The notes under the pieces are model-generated. The model made no database searches and was not told the origin of the DNA. It was given only the letters and a program-made list of their open reading frames with translations. A stretch of DNA of 32,843 nt, from contig NZ_JAHBBW010000020.1 of the NCBI RefSeq assembly GCF_018390535.1, forward strand, positions 1 to 32,843. The letters are read 5' to 3'. The DNA comes from Bacteroides propionicigenes (lineage in GTDB: Bacteria; Bacteroidota; Bacteroidia; Bacteroidales; Bacteroidaceae). Shown here piece by piece: positions 14,065 to 23,688 of this stretch. Both the position numbers and the translations under genes were made by a program. Positions within the stretch are counted from its first letter, which is position 1, and every line of letters begins with the position of its first letter.

Positions 14065-17000
14065 TCATTTATGCGCATCCTCTATCTCCTGTTTGCTTAT
14101 AACCATCTCTTCCTCAATCTGCCAGTCTCGCGTCTGCATGGATTGTGCCGGACGAAGACGCTCTTGCAACCATTGGAAGGTAACAAACAAGGCGGGAACA
14201 ATAAAGAGCAATGCCAGCGTACCAATCACCATACCGCCTACAGCCCCCGTACCGAGCGAACGGTTACCGTTGGCACCCACACCGGTAGCCACCATCAACG
14301 GCAGCAAACCGAATATCATGGTGAGCGCGGTCATGAGGATAGGACGCAAACGGGCTTTGGCAGCACTGACAGCCGAAGCTATAAGCCCCATACCCGCCCT
14401 ACGACGCTCGGCAGCATACTCCGTCAGTAAGATAGCGGTCTTGGCAAGCAAACCAATCAACATAATCAGGCCCGTCTGCAGGTAGATGTTATTCTCCAAT
14501 CCCATCAGCTTGGCGAACAGGAAGCTACCCATCAAACCCACCGGAACGGCGAAGATTACGGCAAACGGTACGATAAAGCTCTCGTAAAGCGCACTCAGAA
14601 TGAGGTAAATCATCAAAATACAGATACCGAAGATGACAACCGTAGTTCCACTCTGCCGGCTTTCCTCACGGGTGATTCCGCCAAAGTCGTAGCCATAGCC
14701 TTTGGGAAGTGCTGTTGCCGCAGTCTCCTGTACGGCACGAATAGCGTCACCCGTACTGTATCCCTCGGCAGGCATGGCATTCACCGCAATGGAGTTGAAC
14801 ATATTGAAACGGCTCAACGACTCCGCACCATATGAACGTGTCAGTGAAACGAACTGGCTCAAAGGCGCCATCTCACCATTGGACATACGCACAAAAGCAT
14901 TGTCGAGCGACGCCTCGTCCATACGGAATTTCGGATCGGCCTGTATCATTACCTTATACACCTTGGAGAAACGGTTGAAGTTGGATACATACTGCCCGCC
15001 ATAATAACCGGAAAGCGTGGCCAGCACCTGATCGGGCGTAATGCCCGCACGCTTGCATTTGGAAGCGTCCACCTGTACCGTCCACTGCGGATAGCGTACG
15101 TCGAACGTAGAGTATGCCATGGAGATTTCGGGACGTTGGTTCAGCACACCCAAATATTGTTGGGTGGTCCGGAAGAAGGTATTGATATCGCCTCCCTGTT
15201 TGTCTTGTATGTTCAGGTCGAGAGCATTACCCATACCGTAACCCGGAATCATACCCGGAGCAATGGCAAAAACGGTTGCATCCTTGATGTCTGCCGTACG
15301 GGCATAAATCTGGTTGATAACAGCCTGTACCTGATCTTCGTCGTCCGTACGTTCATCCCACGGCTTCAGTTTGAGGATAATCATACCGAAGGAATTACCC
15401 TGCCCGGACAACAGACCGTAGCCCGCCACTTTCTGCAAGTGCAGTTTCTGCGGAATGCCTTCCAAACGTCGCTCTATACGGTCCATTATGTCGTTTGTGG
15501 TTTTCAGGGAACTACCCGGTGCGGTACTTACATTGACAAACAGCACTCCCTGGTCTTCATCGGGAACCAGACCCGTCTTGGTGGTATTCATCAGGAACAC
15601 CAGCAAGACGACGGAACATGCCAGCAACGACCACGACAGCCAACGGCGTTTGATGAACAGCAACACAATCTTCTTATATTTCTCCACAAGAACATCGAAT
15701 GCAGCATTGAACGCTTTACGGAAGCGGGCAGCAAAGTTTTGCTTCTGTGTACCGTCTTCATTGATATAAGGCTTCAGCAACAAAGCGCAAAGAGCCGGAC
15801 TCAAGGTAAGGGCATTCACCGCCGAAATACCTACCGCCACCGCCATTGTCAGCCCGAACTGCGTATAGAACGTACCGGACGTGCCCCCCATGAACGACAC
15901 CGGAATAAATACAGCCATGAATACCAGCGAGGATGTGATAACGGCATTCGAGATGCCTTTCATTGCATCGATACTTGCCATATAAGAAGACTTATACCCC
16001 ACGTCGAAGCGTGCCTGCACCGCCTCCACCACAACGATGGCATCGTCCACCACCGTACCGATGACCAATACCAACGCAAAAAGCGTAATAAGATTGATAC
16101 TGAAACCGGCTATGGACATGAACGCGAATGTACCAATCAGCGAAACGATGATACCCGCCAACGGAATCAACGTGGAACGGATGTCCTGCAAGAAAACATA
16201 TACTACCAGAATAACCAAAAGAATAGCCTCAATCAACGTTTTCACCACCTCGTGAATGGATGCGAACAGAAAGTCGTTGCTGGACATCATCTGGGTAAGT
16301 TCCACTCCTTTCGGCAAGTCCTTGCGCGCTTCTTCCAACAATTCGTCAATCTGCCGGTTTACCTCTGTCGCATTGGAACCTGCCGTTTGGAATATCATAC
16401 AGGAAATGCCTGCGTGACCGTCCATAGTACCTTTATAGGCATAGCTGTCTTTACCCAATTCCACATCGGCAATATCTTTCAGTTTAAGTACCTCACCGTC
16501 TTCCGTAGAGCGGATTACGATGTCGCCAAACTCTTCGGGAGTGATGAGACGTCCCGTATATTTCATCGTGTATTGGTAAGTTTCATCGGAATTCTCACCG
16601 AACGAACCCGTGGCCGACTCGATATTCTGTTCCGCCAGTACTGCCGTCACATCCGAAGGTATCAGCTTGTACTGCGCCATGACATCGGGTTTCATCCAGA
16701 TGCGCATACTGTAATCACCTCCCATAATCATCATATCACCCACACCGGAGATACGGAGAATCTGCGGTTTCAGATTGATACTGATATAGTTGGCAAGAAA
16801 GTTCTCGTCATAAGAATCATCAGGGCTATGCAGGGAGAACATCTGCAGGATGCTGGTCTGCCGCTTGCTGGTGGTTACGCCTACTTGGGTTACTTCGGCA
16901 GGAAGCTGTCCCGTAGCTTTAGAAACGCGGTTCTGTACATTTACCGCTGCCATATCCGGATCTATACCCTGCTTGAAGTAAACGGTAATGGTCACCGTAC

Positions 17001-17259
17001 CTGCATTGCTGGCGGTAGAGGTCATGTAAGTCATGTCTTCCACACCGTTTATAGCCTCTTCCAACGGAGCAATTACACTCTTCTGGAGAGTTTCGGCACT
17101 TGCCCCGTAATAGGTGGTACTCACCATAATAGTAGGCGGTGCAATATCCGGATATTGCTCCACAGGGAGCGTAAACAAGCCGATAATACCCAGAATGACA
17201 ATCGTAATGGAGATGACTGCCGAAAGAACCGGGCGTTCTATAAATGTTCTAAGATTCAT
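14065..17259 (-). CDS. RND multidrug efflux pump, HAE1 family (AcrB/MexB-like)
   Basis: A 1064-residue inner-membrane proton antiporter that exports hydrophobic compounds through the periplasm. Features: a first membrane segment at about 10-28, the LPVEQYPDIAPPTIMVSTTYYGAS porter start, two large periplasmic loops, the TM4 motif GTVVDDAIVVVEAV with D405 and D406 of the proton relay, the TM10 lysine in LLAKTAILLTEYA, and the RLRPILMTALTMIFGLLPLM block near the end. The length equals E. coli AcrB. It begins 4 bp after the adaptor stop, so the two are translationally linked. Substrates cannot be told from sequence. Confidence 0.92.
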   Translation of the reverse strand: MNLRTFIERPVLSAVISITIVILGIIGLFTLPVEQYPDIAPPTIMVSTTYYGASAETLQKSVIAPLEEAINGVEDMTYMTSTASNAGTVTITVYFKQGIDPDMAAVNVQNRVSKATGQLPAEVTQVGVTTSKRQTSILQMFSLHSPDDSYDENFLANYISINLKPQILRISGVGDMMIMGGDYSMRIWMKPDVMAQYKLIPSDVTAVLAEQNIESATGSFGENSDETYQYTMKYTGRLITPEEFGDIVIRSTEDGEVLKLKDIADVELGKDSYAYKGTMDGHAGISCMIFQTAGSNATEVNRQIDELLEEARKDLPKGVELTQMMSSNDFLFASIHEVVKTLIEAILLVILVVYVFLQDIRSTLIPLAGIIVSLIGTFAFMSIAGFSINLITLFALVLVIGTVVDDAIVVVEAVQARFDVGYKSSYMASIDAMKGISNAVITSSLVFMAVFIPVSFMGGTSGTFYTQFGLTMAVAVGISAVNALTLSPALCALLLKPYINEDGTQKQNFAARFRKAFNAAFDVLVEKYKKIVLLFIKRRWLSWSLLACSVVLLVFLMNTTKTGLVPDEDQGVLFVNVSTAPGSSLKTTNDIMDRIERRLEGIPQKLHLQKVAGYGLLSGQGNSFGMIILKLKPWDERTDDEDQVQAVINQIYARTADIKDATVFAIAPGMIPGYGMGNALDLNIQDKQGGDINTFFRTTQQYLGVLNQRPEISMAYSTFDVRYPQWTVQVDASKCKRAGITPDQVLATLSGYYGGQYVSNFNRFSKVYKVMIQADPKFRMDEASLDNAFVRMSNGEMAPLSQFVSLTRSYGAESLSRFNMFNSIAVNAMPAEGYSTGDAIRAVQETAATALPKGYGYDFGGITREESRQSGTTVVIFGICILMIYLILSALYESFIVPFAVIFAVPVGLMGSFLFAKLMGLENNIYLQTGLIMLIGLLAKTAILLTEYAAERRRAGMGLIASAVSAAKARLRPILMTALTMIFGLLPLMVATGVGANGNRSLGTGAVGGMVIGTLALLFIVPALFVTFQWLQERLRPAQSMQTRDWQIEEEMVISKQEIEDAHK

Positions 17260-17263
17260 AAGA

Positions 17264-18403
17264 TTATCCCTCCTTCACCTGTTGATTAGCTGATGCCGGC
17301 TTGGGTACAATAGGTGCACCTTCGCGCAACAGTCCCACGCCTTCCACTACAATCACGTCGCCTGCCTGCAAACCATTCTCTACAATATACTCCTGTCCGC
17401 CGTTGACACGCGTCACCTGTACAGGAGCCGACTGTGCTTTGCCATCTACAACCTTGTAGACAAACACCTTATCCTGCACTTCATACGTAGCCGCTTGCGG
17501 AATAACAATACAATTCTCTTTCTTTACAGGGATAATGATATTGCCCGAACCGCCGCTTGTGAGCAATCCTTCCTTATTAGGGAAGACGGCACGCAGACTC
17601 ACCGTACCCGTGGAGGTGTCGATTACACCGCTTATCGTTTCTATCTTTCCTTCCTGAGCATAGGTGGAACGGTCGTTCAGCTGTAAACTGACGGCAGGCA
17701 TCTCCGCCAAAGCCTTGTCTTTGGAACCATAGCGGCGGGTAAGTTCAAGCATCTGGTTCTCCGTCATGGAAAAGTAAATATACATATCGGAATTGTCCGA
17801 AACGGTAGTCAGCGGTTTCGGCATACCGGCACTGACCAACGTTCCCACTCGATAGGGCAATATGCCGACTACACCGTCAGCCGGACTCTTCACCTCTGTA
17901 TAGGAAAGGTTGTTAGCGGCATTTATCTGCTGGGCTTCCGCCTGTGCCAACTGGGCTTTGGCACTCAACAAGCTGTTATAGGATGTTTTCAGGTCGAATT
18001 CGGAAACCACCTTTTGAGCATAGAGCTCCCGCTTGCTGTCGTATGTCAGTCGGGAAGTTGCCACTGCGGCTTTTGCCGCCTCTACATTAGCCTCGGCAGT
18101 ACGCAGGGCTGCGATATACGGCACTTGATCGATAATAAACAAAATCTGTCCCTTGCGCACAGCCTGCCCTTCTTCTACACAAAGCCGGGTGAGCGTTCCC
18201 GACACTTGCGGGTAAATGTCAATGTCCTGTCGTCCGCGGATGGCCGCCGAATAAGTAGTTTGTAGTTCTTTGTCGGATATAGTGATGTCCATCACCTGAT
18301 ATTCCGATTGGTTTTGTACGGCAGGAGCGTTGCCGCAAGCTGCCAATACTGCACTGCAGATGACGGTTATCACCTGTTTCATCATACTCTTTTTTGTTGT
18401 CAT
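17264..18403 (-). CDS. RND periplasmic adaptor (AcrA/MexA-like lipoprotein)
   Basis: A 379-residue membrane-fusion protein joining pump and outer-membrane channel. It has lipobox VLAAC (C23), then the first lipoyl half IRGRQDIDIYPQVSGTLTRLCVEEGQAV, a helical hairpin (about 85-160, AEANVEAAKAAVATSRLTYDSK), the second lipoyl half SPADGVVGILPYRVGTLV, and beta-barrel and membrane-proximal parts ending GDVIVVEGVGLLREGAPIV. First gene of the operon; a perfect -7 element lies 50 bp upstream. ATG codons at 18385 and 18382 are possible later starts. Confidence 0.9.
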   Translation of the reverse strand: MTTKKSMMKQVITVICSAVLAACGNAPAVQNQSEYQVMDITISDKELQTTYSAAIRGRQDIDIYPQVSGTLTRLCVEEGQAVRKGQILFIIDQVPYIAALRTAEANVEAAKAAVATSRLTYDSKRELYAQKVVSEFDLKTSYNSLLSAKAQLAQAEAQQINAANNLSYTEVKSPADGVVGILPYRVGTLVSAGMPKPLTTVSDNSDMYIYFSMTENQMLELTRRYGSKDKALAEMPAVSLQLNDRSTYAQEGKIETISGVIDTSTGTVSLRAVFPNKEGLLTSGGSGNIIIPVKKENCIVIPQAATYEVQDKVFVYKVVDGKAQSAPVQVTRVNGGQEYIVENGLQAGDVIVVEGVGLLREGAPIVPKPASANQQVKEG

Positions 18404-18452
18404 ACTCTTTTTATCTTAAAAGTGATTTACTGATAACTTTGAAAATCGGTGG

Positions 18453-18460
18453 CAAAGGTA
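18453..18460 (-). promoter_or_regulatory. Promoter -7 element of the first RND operon
   Basis: The minus strand reads TACCTTTG, a perfect match. No TTTG is found 19-21 bp upstream, which fits an activator-dependent promoter, presumably using the divergent AraC-family protein. The predicted leader is about 43 nt. Confidence 0.6.
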
Positions 18461-18524
18461 TGCCGTTTCCAAACAAGAACTCAGTTCATAGGACGTACGC
18501 AATTGTTCAATTTCGGAACAGGTT

Positions 18525-18556
18525 GTTTAATAAACCAAAAAGAACCGGTACATTTG
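18525..18556 (+). promoter_or_regulatory. Promoter of the AraC-family regulator
   Basis: TACATTTG (18549-18556) is a perfect -7 box with GTTT at 18525-18528, 20 bp upstream. The inverted motif GTTTAATAAAC (18525-18535) overlaps the -33 position and is a candidate operator. The start near 18563 supports ATG 18586 as the real start codon. Confidence 0.6.
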
Positions 18557-18585
18557 CCGACATAAATAAACGATTATCAGAAAAG

Positions 18586-19422
18586 ATGAACCCACTATTC
18601 ACAACCCAATCAGAACCATTCAGAACCGGAACGGACAATCTGGAGTTCTTTTATAAACGTCTCATCAAAATGAAGAATGGAGTACTCATGTTCTGCATCG
18701 ACGGAGAGGCGGATATCACACTGGATTTGGAGCAATACCACATTGTTCCGAATACAACTGTCATGATACTGCCTAACTCCATATTCTCCCTCACTTCAGC
18801 AACCAAGAAGTTCCGAGTACACTATTTCGCCTATTCAGACGAGATGTTCAAGGCCGCCTGCTTCCGGCTTGACCCGCCGTTTATTCACTTTCTGAAGGAA
18901 AACGCCTGTTACACCCATACGGATAAAGAAGCCTTACGAGCCATTACAGGGCTTACCGAAGCCAGTAGTGCGATATACAGAGACTCAGCCAACCAATTCA
19001 GGAATACCATCGCCCAAAACCTGCTTCAAATCTTCTTCCTTGATACTTACGACAAGGTGCAACGGCTCTTCACACAGGAACAGATAGAAGGAAGCAACCG
19101 AAAAGATGAATTGTTCAAAAAGTTTATAAATCTGGTGCATACGCATTGCATTACCCAAAGAGATGTTGCATTTTATGCCGAACAACTCTGCATATCCACC
19201 CGATATCTCTCTGCCATCACCAAAGAAATAGGAAACACGACCGCCAAAGAAATCATAGATGATTTCCTTATACTGGAACTAAAAGTAGCTTTACAATCTA
19301 CCGGCTTATCACTAAAAGAAATAGCCGATAAGTACTGCTTCCCCGACCAGTCTTTCTTCGGACGGTTCTTTAAAAAGCACACGGGTATGTCGCCAAAGGC
19401 ATTCCGAGCACAAAAGACATAA
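18586..19422 (+). CDS. AraC-family transcriptional regulator
   Basis: A 278-residue regulator. I start it at MNPLFTTQSEPFRTG: the longer frame runs upstream of the promoter. The N-terminal half (1-170) is a cupin-like sensor region (GVLMFCIDGEADITLDLEQYHIVPNTTVMILPN). The C-terminal AraC double helix-turn-helix (about 180-278) contains VAFYAEQLCISTRYLSAITKEI, LKEIADKYCFPDQSFFGRFFKKHTGMSPKAFR. It is divergent from the RND efflux operon with 182 bp between starts, the classic layout of a local activator. The ligand is unknown. It ends in a perfect terminator stem whose first base is the last base of its stop codon. Confidence 0.88.
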   Translation: MNPLFTTQSEPFRTGTDNLEFFYKRLIKMKNGVLMFCIDGEADITLDLEQYHIVPNTTVMILPNSIFSLTSATKKFRVHYFAYSDEMFKAACFRLDPPFIHFLKENACYTHTDKEALRAITGLTEASSAIYRDSANQFRNTIAQNLLQIFFLDTYDKVQRLFTQEQIEGSNRKDELFKKFINLVHTHCITQRDVAFYAEQLCISTRYLSAITKEIGNTTAKEIIDDFLILELKVALQSTGLSLKEIADKYCFPDQSFFGRFFKKHTGMSPKAFRAQKT

Positions 19423-19473
19423 TAAAGAAAGAGGGAGAATGTCAGGTTTCTGACATTCTCCCTCTTTCTTTAT
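19422..19473. terminator. Perfect bidirectional terminator
   Basis: A 24-bp perfect stem (19422-19445 with 19450-19473) has a GTTT loop and A/T-rich feet, ATAAAGAAAG on one side and CTTTCTTTAT on the other. It serves the converging AraC and GH3 genes at once. Confidence 0.9.
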
Positions 19474-19488
19474 CAAAGGCTTAAAGCC

Positions 19489-22077
19489 TTACTCTATTAC
19501 GAAACTTCCTCGTTGCAAGTCCTGATCCTGTGAACTTCTTCCCACCATTATATCATACTTGCCGGCACAAACCCGCATCGTATTGCTTTGAGCATCCCAC
19601 CATTCCAACTCTTTGTCATTCAAGTCGAACTCTACATCAATACTCTTTCCGGCAGGTATTCGGACACGTTTAAAAGCGCGCAAAGTCTTACCGGGTCCTT
19701 CTGCATCATCCTGTTTCTTGAGATAAACCTGTACCACTTCGTCACCGTCACGCTGGCCGCTGTTGGTAACGCTAACAGTCAATTTCAAAGGTTCTCCCGC
19801 CTTAATCTGTTCTTTTGCCAATGACAATGGTCCGTAATCAAAGGTTGTATAACTCAATCCATAACCGAACGGGAACAATGGTTGCTGAGTCATATAACGA
19901 TAGGTACGTCCTGTCATATTATAATCCTCAAAATCGGGAAGCTGAGACATATTGCGATAGAAAGTAACCGGCAAGCGTCCACCCGGATTATAATCACCGA
20001 ACAGCACCTCTGCCACAGCCGTTCCGCCTTCCTGACCCGGATACCAAGCCTGCAGGATAGCTTCACAGTTCTTCGTTTCAGGTTCCAAAGCGATAGGCGA
20101 ACCGGAACAATTCACCAAGATTATCTTCTTACCGGCACGATGCAACGCATTAATCAGTTCGCGCTGAACAGCGGGTAATTCAATATCCGTACGGTCTCCG
20201 CCTCTAAAGCCCGGAAGATTCACTCCCATCTCCTCGCCTTCCAACACCGGAGATACACCACTGGCGAAAATAACAATATCAGCATCTTTCACACGAGCCA
20301 CAGATGCATTGATATCCACCTTCTGCTTGAAACCGATGTCGAAATTCAACTGTGCATCACTTCTGAAATATTCAAAATCAAGCTCTATTTCATAGGGAGT
20401 GCCCGCTTTCACTTGTAAAGTGTAGTTCAGCGCTCTGCCGCCATGTACGTTAGAGATGCGTTTCACTTCCTCGCCGTTGACACGCAAACGACCTAAACCA
20501 TGTGCATAAATCTCAAACACAACTTCACCCGATTGTTGGGGGGTGAGCACACTGTTGTAAGTTGCGGAGAAATCAGTCAAGTTTACTCCCGGTGCAAAAA
20601 CCGTAGCTCCCGATGTACAGAAACGGAAAGGAGTAGTTACTTGTGTGGTAGTCACCGGATTGCCTTCACGCTTTACGTTGTTCCAGTAGCGTGCAGTGAA
20701 ACCTTGTCCGTCAGCCGACTTGCACTGGTTGAATACGCTTTGAATCAGTGTTCTTTCCACCCAGCTGCAACCCTGTTCATAAATCAACTTATCGTCTGCC
20801 CCCAATGTTTTCCGTATTCCGTCCAGAATGGTGACTGTGTGCGGCGGCATACCGTTATAATTGCCCCACTGCATTACGGAGTCATTGGCATTAGGTCCCA
20901 TTACCGCTACGGTTAGTCCCCCGCGTTTCAAAGGAAGAATATTGTCTTTGTTTTGAAGCAAAGTCATAGATTTACGGGCTATATCCAAAGCCAGTGAATC
21001 GTGAGCGGCAGAAGCTACCACCGAAAAAGGTATTTTGGTCCAAGACACATCTTCCGGATTGTCCATTTCTCCCAAAGCAAAACGGGCTTCCAGCAAGCGG
21101 ATTACCGCCTTATCAATATCTTTTTCGTCAATCTTACCTTCTTGAACGGCTTTTACCAATGCCTTATAACTGGAACCGCATTCCAAATCCGTTCCGTTCA
21201 GCACAGCTGCCGCCGAGGCAGACTCCGCATTGGGATATGCTTTATGTCCATGCTCATTATAAAAATCGGCAATAGCACCGCAATCGGAAAGAATAATACC
21301 ATCAAAGCCCCAATCGTTACGAAGAATCTGCATCAGCAAACGATTGCTGCCACAACATGGCTCTCCCTCAAAACTGTTATAGGCGCACATCACCTCTTTT
21401 ACCTCAGCTTCTTTCACCAATGCCTCAAAAGGCGGCAGGTAGGTTTCATATAAATCACGTGCACTGAGATCCTCTACATTGAAAGAGTGACGGTTCCATT
21501 CCGGACCGGAGTGTACGGCGAAATGCTTGGCGCAAGCATGCAGCTTATCGTATTTGCCGTCATTGGTTCCTTGCAAACCTTTCACTACCATGACGCCCAT
21601 ACGGCTGGTGAGATAAGGGTCTTCACCGTAGGTTTCAATACCTCGTCCCCAACGCGGGTCACGATAGATGTTCACAGTAGGCGTCCACATGGTAAGACCT
21701 TGGTAGCGTGCATAGCTTCCCTGAGATGCGTAGTGTGCATTCTTTGCACGCGCCTCATCCGATACAGCATTGAACACTTCATATACTGCCTCCGGCGAGA
21801 AAGATGCCGCCATTCCTATCGGTTGCGGAAAAACAGTAGCAAGTCCGGCGCGCGCCACACCATGCAACGCTTCGTTCCACCAGTTATATGGCTTGATGCC
21901 CAGACGCTCTACCGGCTGAGAGCTGTCCATCATCAATGCCACTTTTTCTTCCAAAGTAAGTTCTTTCAACAGAAGTTCCGCTCGCTTCTCCGGAGCTAAA
22001 GACGTAGTTTTGTACGTAGGCTGGCTACACCCTATCAGAAGTAGAAGAGGTAACCAATAAAAAAGTTCCCGTTTCAT
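19489..22077 (-). CDS. GH3 family beta-glycosidase lipoprotein (beta-glucosidase/beta-xylosidase type)
   Basis: An 862-residue exported enzyme, lipobox LLIGC (C17), which hydrolyses beta-linked oligosaccharides with retention. Domains: GH3 N-terminal barrel (about 30-345) with NWWNEALHGVAR, DPRWGRGIETYGEDP, CAKHFAVHSG (K184, H185) and nucleophile D265 in GIILSDCGAI. The C-terminal alpha/beta sandwich starts about 355 and is interrupted by a PA14-like insert (about 455-585, GFTARYWNN to FDIGFKQ). It resumes with SGVSPVLEGEEMG (probable acid/base E614-E616) and GGRLPVTFYR, then an Fn3-like end (about 755-862). The WWNEALHG block and PA14 insert are typical of Bacteroidetes xylosidase/glucosidase forms. 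No SusC/SusD pair is adjacent, so the substrate is not shown. Confidence 0.88.
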   Translation of the reverse strand: MKRELFYWLPLLLLIGCSQPTYKTTSLAPEKRAELLLKELTLEEKVALMMDSSQPVERLGIKPYNWWNEALHGVARAGLATVFPQPIGMAASFSPEAVYEVFNAVSDEARAKNAHYASQGSYARYQGLTMWTPTVNIYRDPRWGRGIETYGEDPYLTSRMGVMVVKGLQGTNDGKYDKLHACAKHFAVHSGPEWNRHSFNVEDLSARDLYETYLPPFEALVKEAEVKEVMCAYNSFEGEPCCGSNRLLMQILRNDWGFDGIILSDCGAIADFYNEHGHKAYPNAESASAAAVLNGTDLECGSSYKALVKAVQEGKIDEKDIDKAVIRLLEARFALGEMDNPEDVSWTKIPFSVVASAAHDSLALDIARKSMTLLQNKDNILPLKRGGLTVAVMGPNANDSVMQWGNYNGMPPHTVTILDGIRKTLGADDKLIYEQGCSWVERTLIQSVFNQCKSADGQGFTARYWNNVKREGNPVTTTQVTTPFRFCTSGATVFAPGVNLTDFSATYNSVLTPQQSGEVVFEIYAHGLGRLRVNGEEVKRISNVHGGRALNYTLQVKAGTPYEIELDFEYFRSDAQLNFDIGFKQKVDINASVARVKDADIVIFASGVSPVLEGEEMGVNLPGFRGGDRTDIELPAVQRELINALHRAGKKIILVNCSGSPIALEPETKNCEAILQAWYPGQEGGTAVAEVLFGDYNPGGRLPVTFYRNMSQLPDFEDYNMTGRTYRYMTQQPLFPFGYGLSYTTFDYGPLSLAKEQIKAGEPLKLTVSVTNSGQRDGDEVVQVYLKKQDDAEGPGKTLRAFKRVRIPAGKSIDVEFDLNDKELEWWDAQSNTMRVCAGKYDIMVGRSSQDQDLQRGSFVIE

Positions 22078-22121
22078 GATTGTTGTTTTTTTAATGATAG
22101 TAATCAGATTTATTTATGTCA

Positions 22122-22129
22122 CAAAGATA
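22122..22129 (-). promoter_or_regulatory. Promoter -7 element of the GH3 gene
   Basis: TATCTTTG on the minus strand, 45 bp before the GH3 start. No good -33 box is visible. Confidence 0.6.
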
Positions 22130-22194
22130 CAGGGTTACCCGATACGCTATTGTACCGGGCGTTTCATAAACTTTATTGTATGTATCATTCTGTC

Positions 22195-23688
22195 TTAGAA
22201 CTGAAAGTAGATAAACGGCTGTATCTCCGAACTCTTCATTTGGATAACAAGGTAAATCATAGCAACTAACAACAATGCTTTCCCTATCAACGGAAGACGA
22301 ACAACCGCCTTACTGCAAGCGTGCTCCCAACTGTCTGGTACGAAATGAAGGAAGAAACCGAGCGCCATCAAAGCAAACACTTCCCAATAACCCGTAACCA
22401 ATTGCGGAAGAAGTTGAGGGCGGAAAGTTGTGAATATCTGATTCAACATATCCAAAGAAGTTGAAAAATCGGCATTACGGAAGAATATCCAACAGAAGCA
22501 AACGAAGTGAAACGTAATAACAATGTCGAAGAAACGGCGGATACCATGGCTGTGCTTTCCTTTTCTCTTGCCGGTAATGCTCATCCAGAACTTATGGGCT
22601 GCCAGGGCAACACCGTGCAGCATTCCCCAAAAAACAAAGTTCCAAGATGCTCCATGCCACAAACCTCCCAAGAACATAGTGATGATGAGATTAGCATATT
22701 GACGTATCTTTCCCTTACGGTTACCACCCAAAGATATATAGAGATAATCGCGCAGCCAACTGGAAAGCGAGATATGCCAGCGACGCCAGAACTCCGTAAT
22801 GGACGCCGACTTATAAGGTGAGTCGAAGTTCATATTAAAATGAAAACCCAACAGCAAGGCAATGCCGATAGCCATATCGCTATATCCAGAGAAATCACAA
22901 TAGATTTGAAGTGCATAACCGTAAACACCCATAAGGTTTTCCACGCCCGAATACAAAGTAGGATTATCGAATATGCGCTCCACAAAATTAATACTGATAT
23001 AATCCGAGATAACCGCTTTCTTGAAAAGACCGCTTACAATCAAAAAGATACCCCTTCCAAACATCTCCCCGGAAACAAACAGCGGGCGACGGATTTGCGG
23101 AATAAAATCGCGTGCACGAACAATAGGGCCTGCCACCAATTGCGGGAAGAAAGATACGTAGAACGCATAATCCAACAAATTGGTAAGGGGTGTTATCTCC
23201 TTGCGATACACATCAATCGTGTAGCTCAACGACTGGAATGTGAAAAATGATATGCCGACAGGAAGAAATATATCCATAGCGGTGAATGTACCACCTGTCA
23301 GCGAAGCAAAAAAGTCTCCAAGGAAATTCGTATATTTAAAGTAGCACAGCAATCCCAGGTTTATCGTCAGACTGACTGCCACCCACATTTTACGCAACCA
23401 ATGCGCAGTAGCACGTGACATGAGACGGGCTATAAAAAAGTCACTTACCGTAACGATGGCAAGCAAAAAGAAATACGTACCGCTACTTTTATAATAAAAA
23501 TAGTAAGAAAACAGGGTAACGAACATCAGACGGGCTGTGGTGCGACGTTGCAATAGTAAATAGAACACGATAAAAGCTGCAAACAGCCACAGAAAAATAC
23601 CACTACTAAATATCATCGGCGCGTGCGGATCATACACGAACAGGTCGCGCAAGCGGGCAAAGTCTATATTTAGATTAAATACATTCAT
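22195..23688 (-). CDS. MBOAT O-acyltransferase (AlgI/DltB-like)
   Basis: A 497-residue multi-pass membrane protein that moves acyl (usually acetyl) groups across the inner membrane onto surface polymers. Ten or so hydrophobic segments are visible. Family motifs: PVGISFFTFQSLSYTIDVYR (about 143-162), FPQLVAGPIVRA, CDFSGYSDMAIG, ITEFWRRWHISLSSWLRDYLY (W301-Y317) and GGLWHGASWNF with catalytic H345. Its ATG overlaps the stop of the preceding SGNH gene by 4 bp (ATGA), so the two are translationally coupled. AlgI-type proteins work with SGNH partners, as here. The target glycan is not known. Confidence 0.9.
   Translation of the reverse strand: MNVFNLNIDFARLRDLFVYDPHAPMIFSSGIFLWLFAAFIVFYLLLQRRTTARLMFVTLFSYYFYYKSSGTYFFLLAIVTVSDFFIARLMSRATAHWLRKMWVAVSLTINLGLLCYFKYTNFLGDFFASLTGGTFTAMDIFLPVGISFFTFQSLSYTIDVYRKEITPLTNLLDYAFYVSFFPQLVAGPIVRARDFIPQIRRPLFVSGEMFGRGIFLIVSGLFKKAVISDYISINFVERIFDNPTLYSGVENLMGVYGYALQIYCDFSGYSDMAIGIALLLGFHFNMNFDSPYKSASITEFWRRWHISLSSWLRDYLYISLGGNRKGKIRQYANLIITMFLGGLWHGASWNFVFWGMLHGVALAAHKFWMSITGKRKGKHSHGIRRFFDIVITFHFVCFCWIFFRNADFSTSLDMLNQIFTTFRPQLLPQLVTGYWEVFALMALGFFLHFVPDSWEHACSKAVVRLPLIGKALLLVAMIYLVIQMKSSEIQPFIYFQF

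Noticed and set aside
15136..17289. A 717-codon rightward open frame
   Set aside because: It is antisense to the RND pump with all its membrane and proton-relay motifs. The product has no domain and is rich in H, R, T and Y as expected of a shadow frame.
19489..22077. Polysaccharide utilisation locus around the GH3 gene
   Set aside because: No SusC/SusD-like genes, other glycosidases or hybrid two-component regulator are adjacent in the window.
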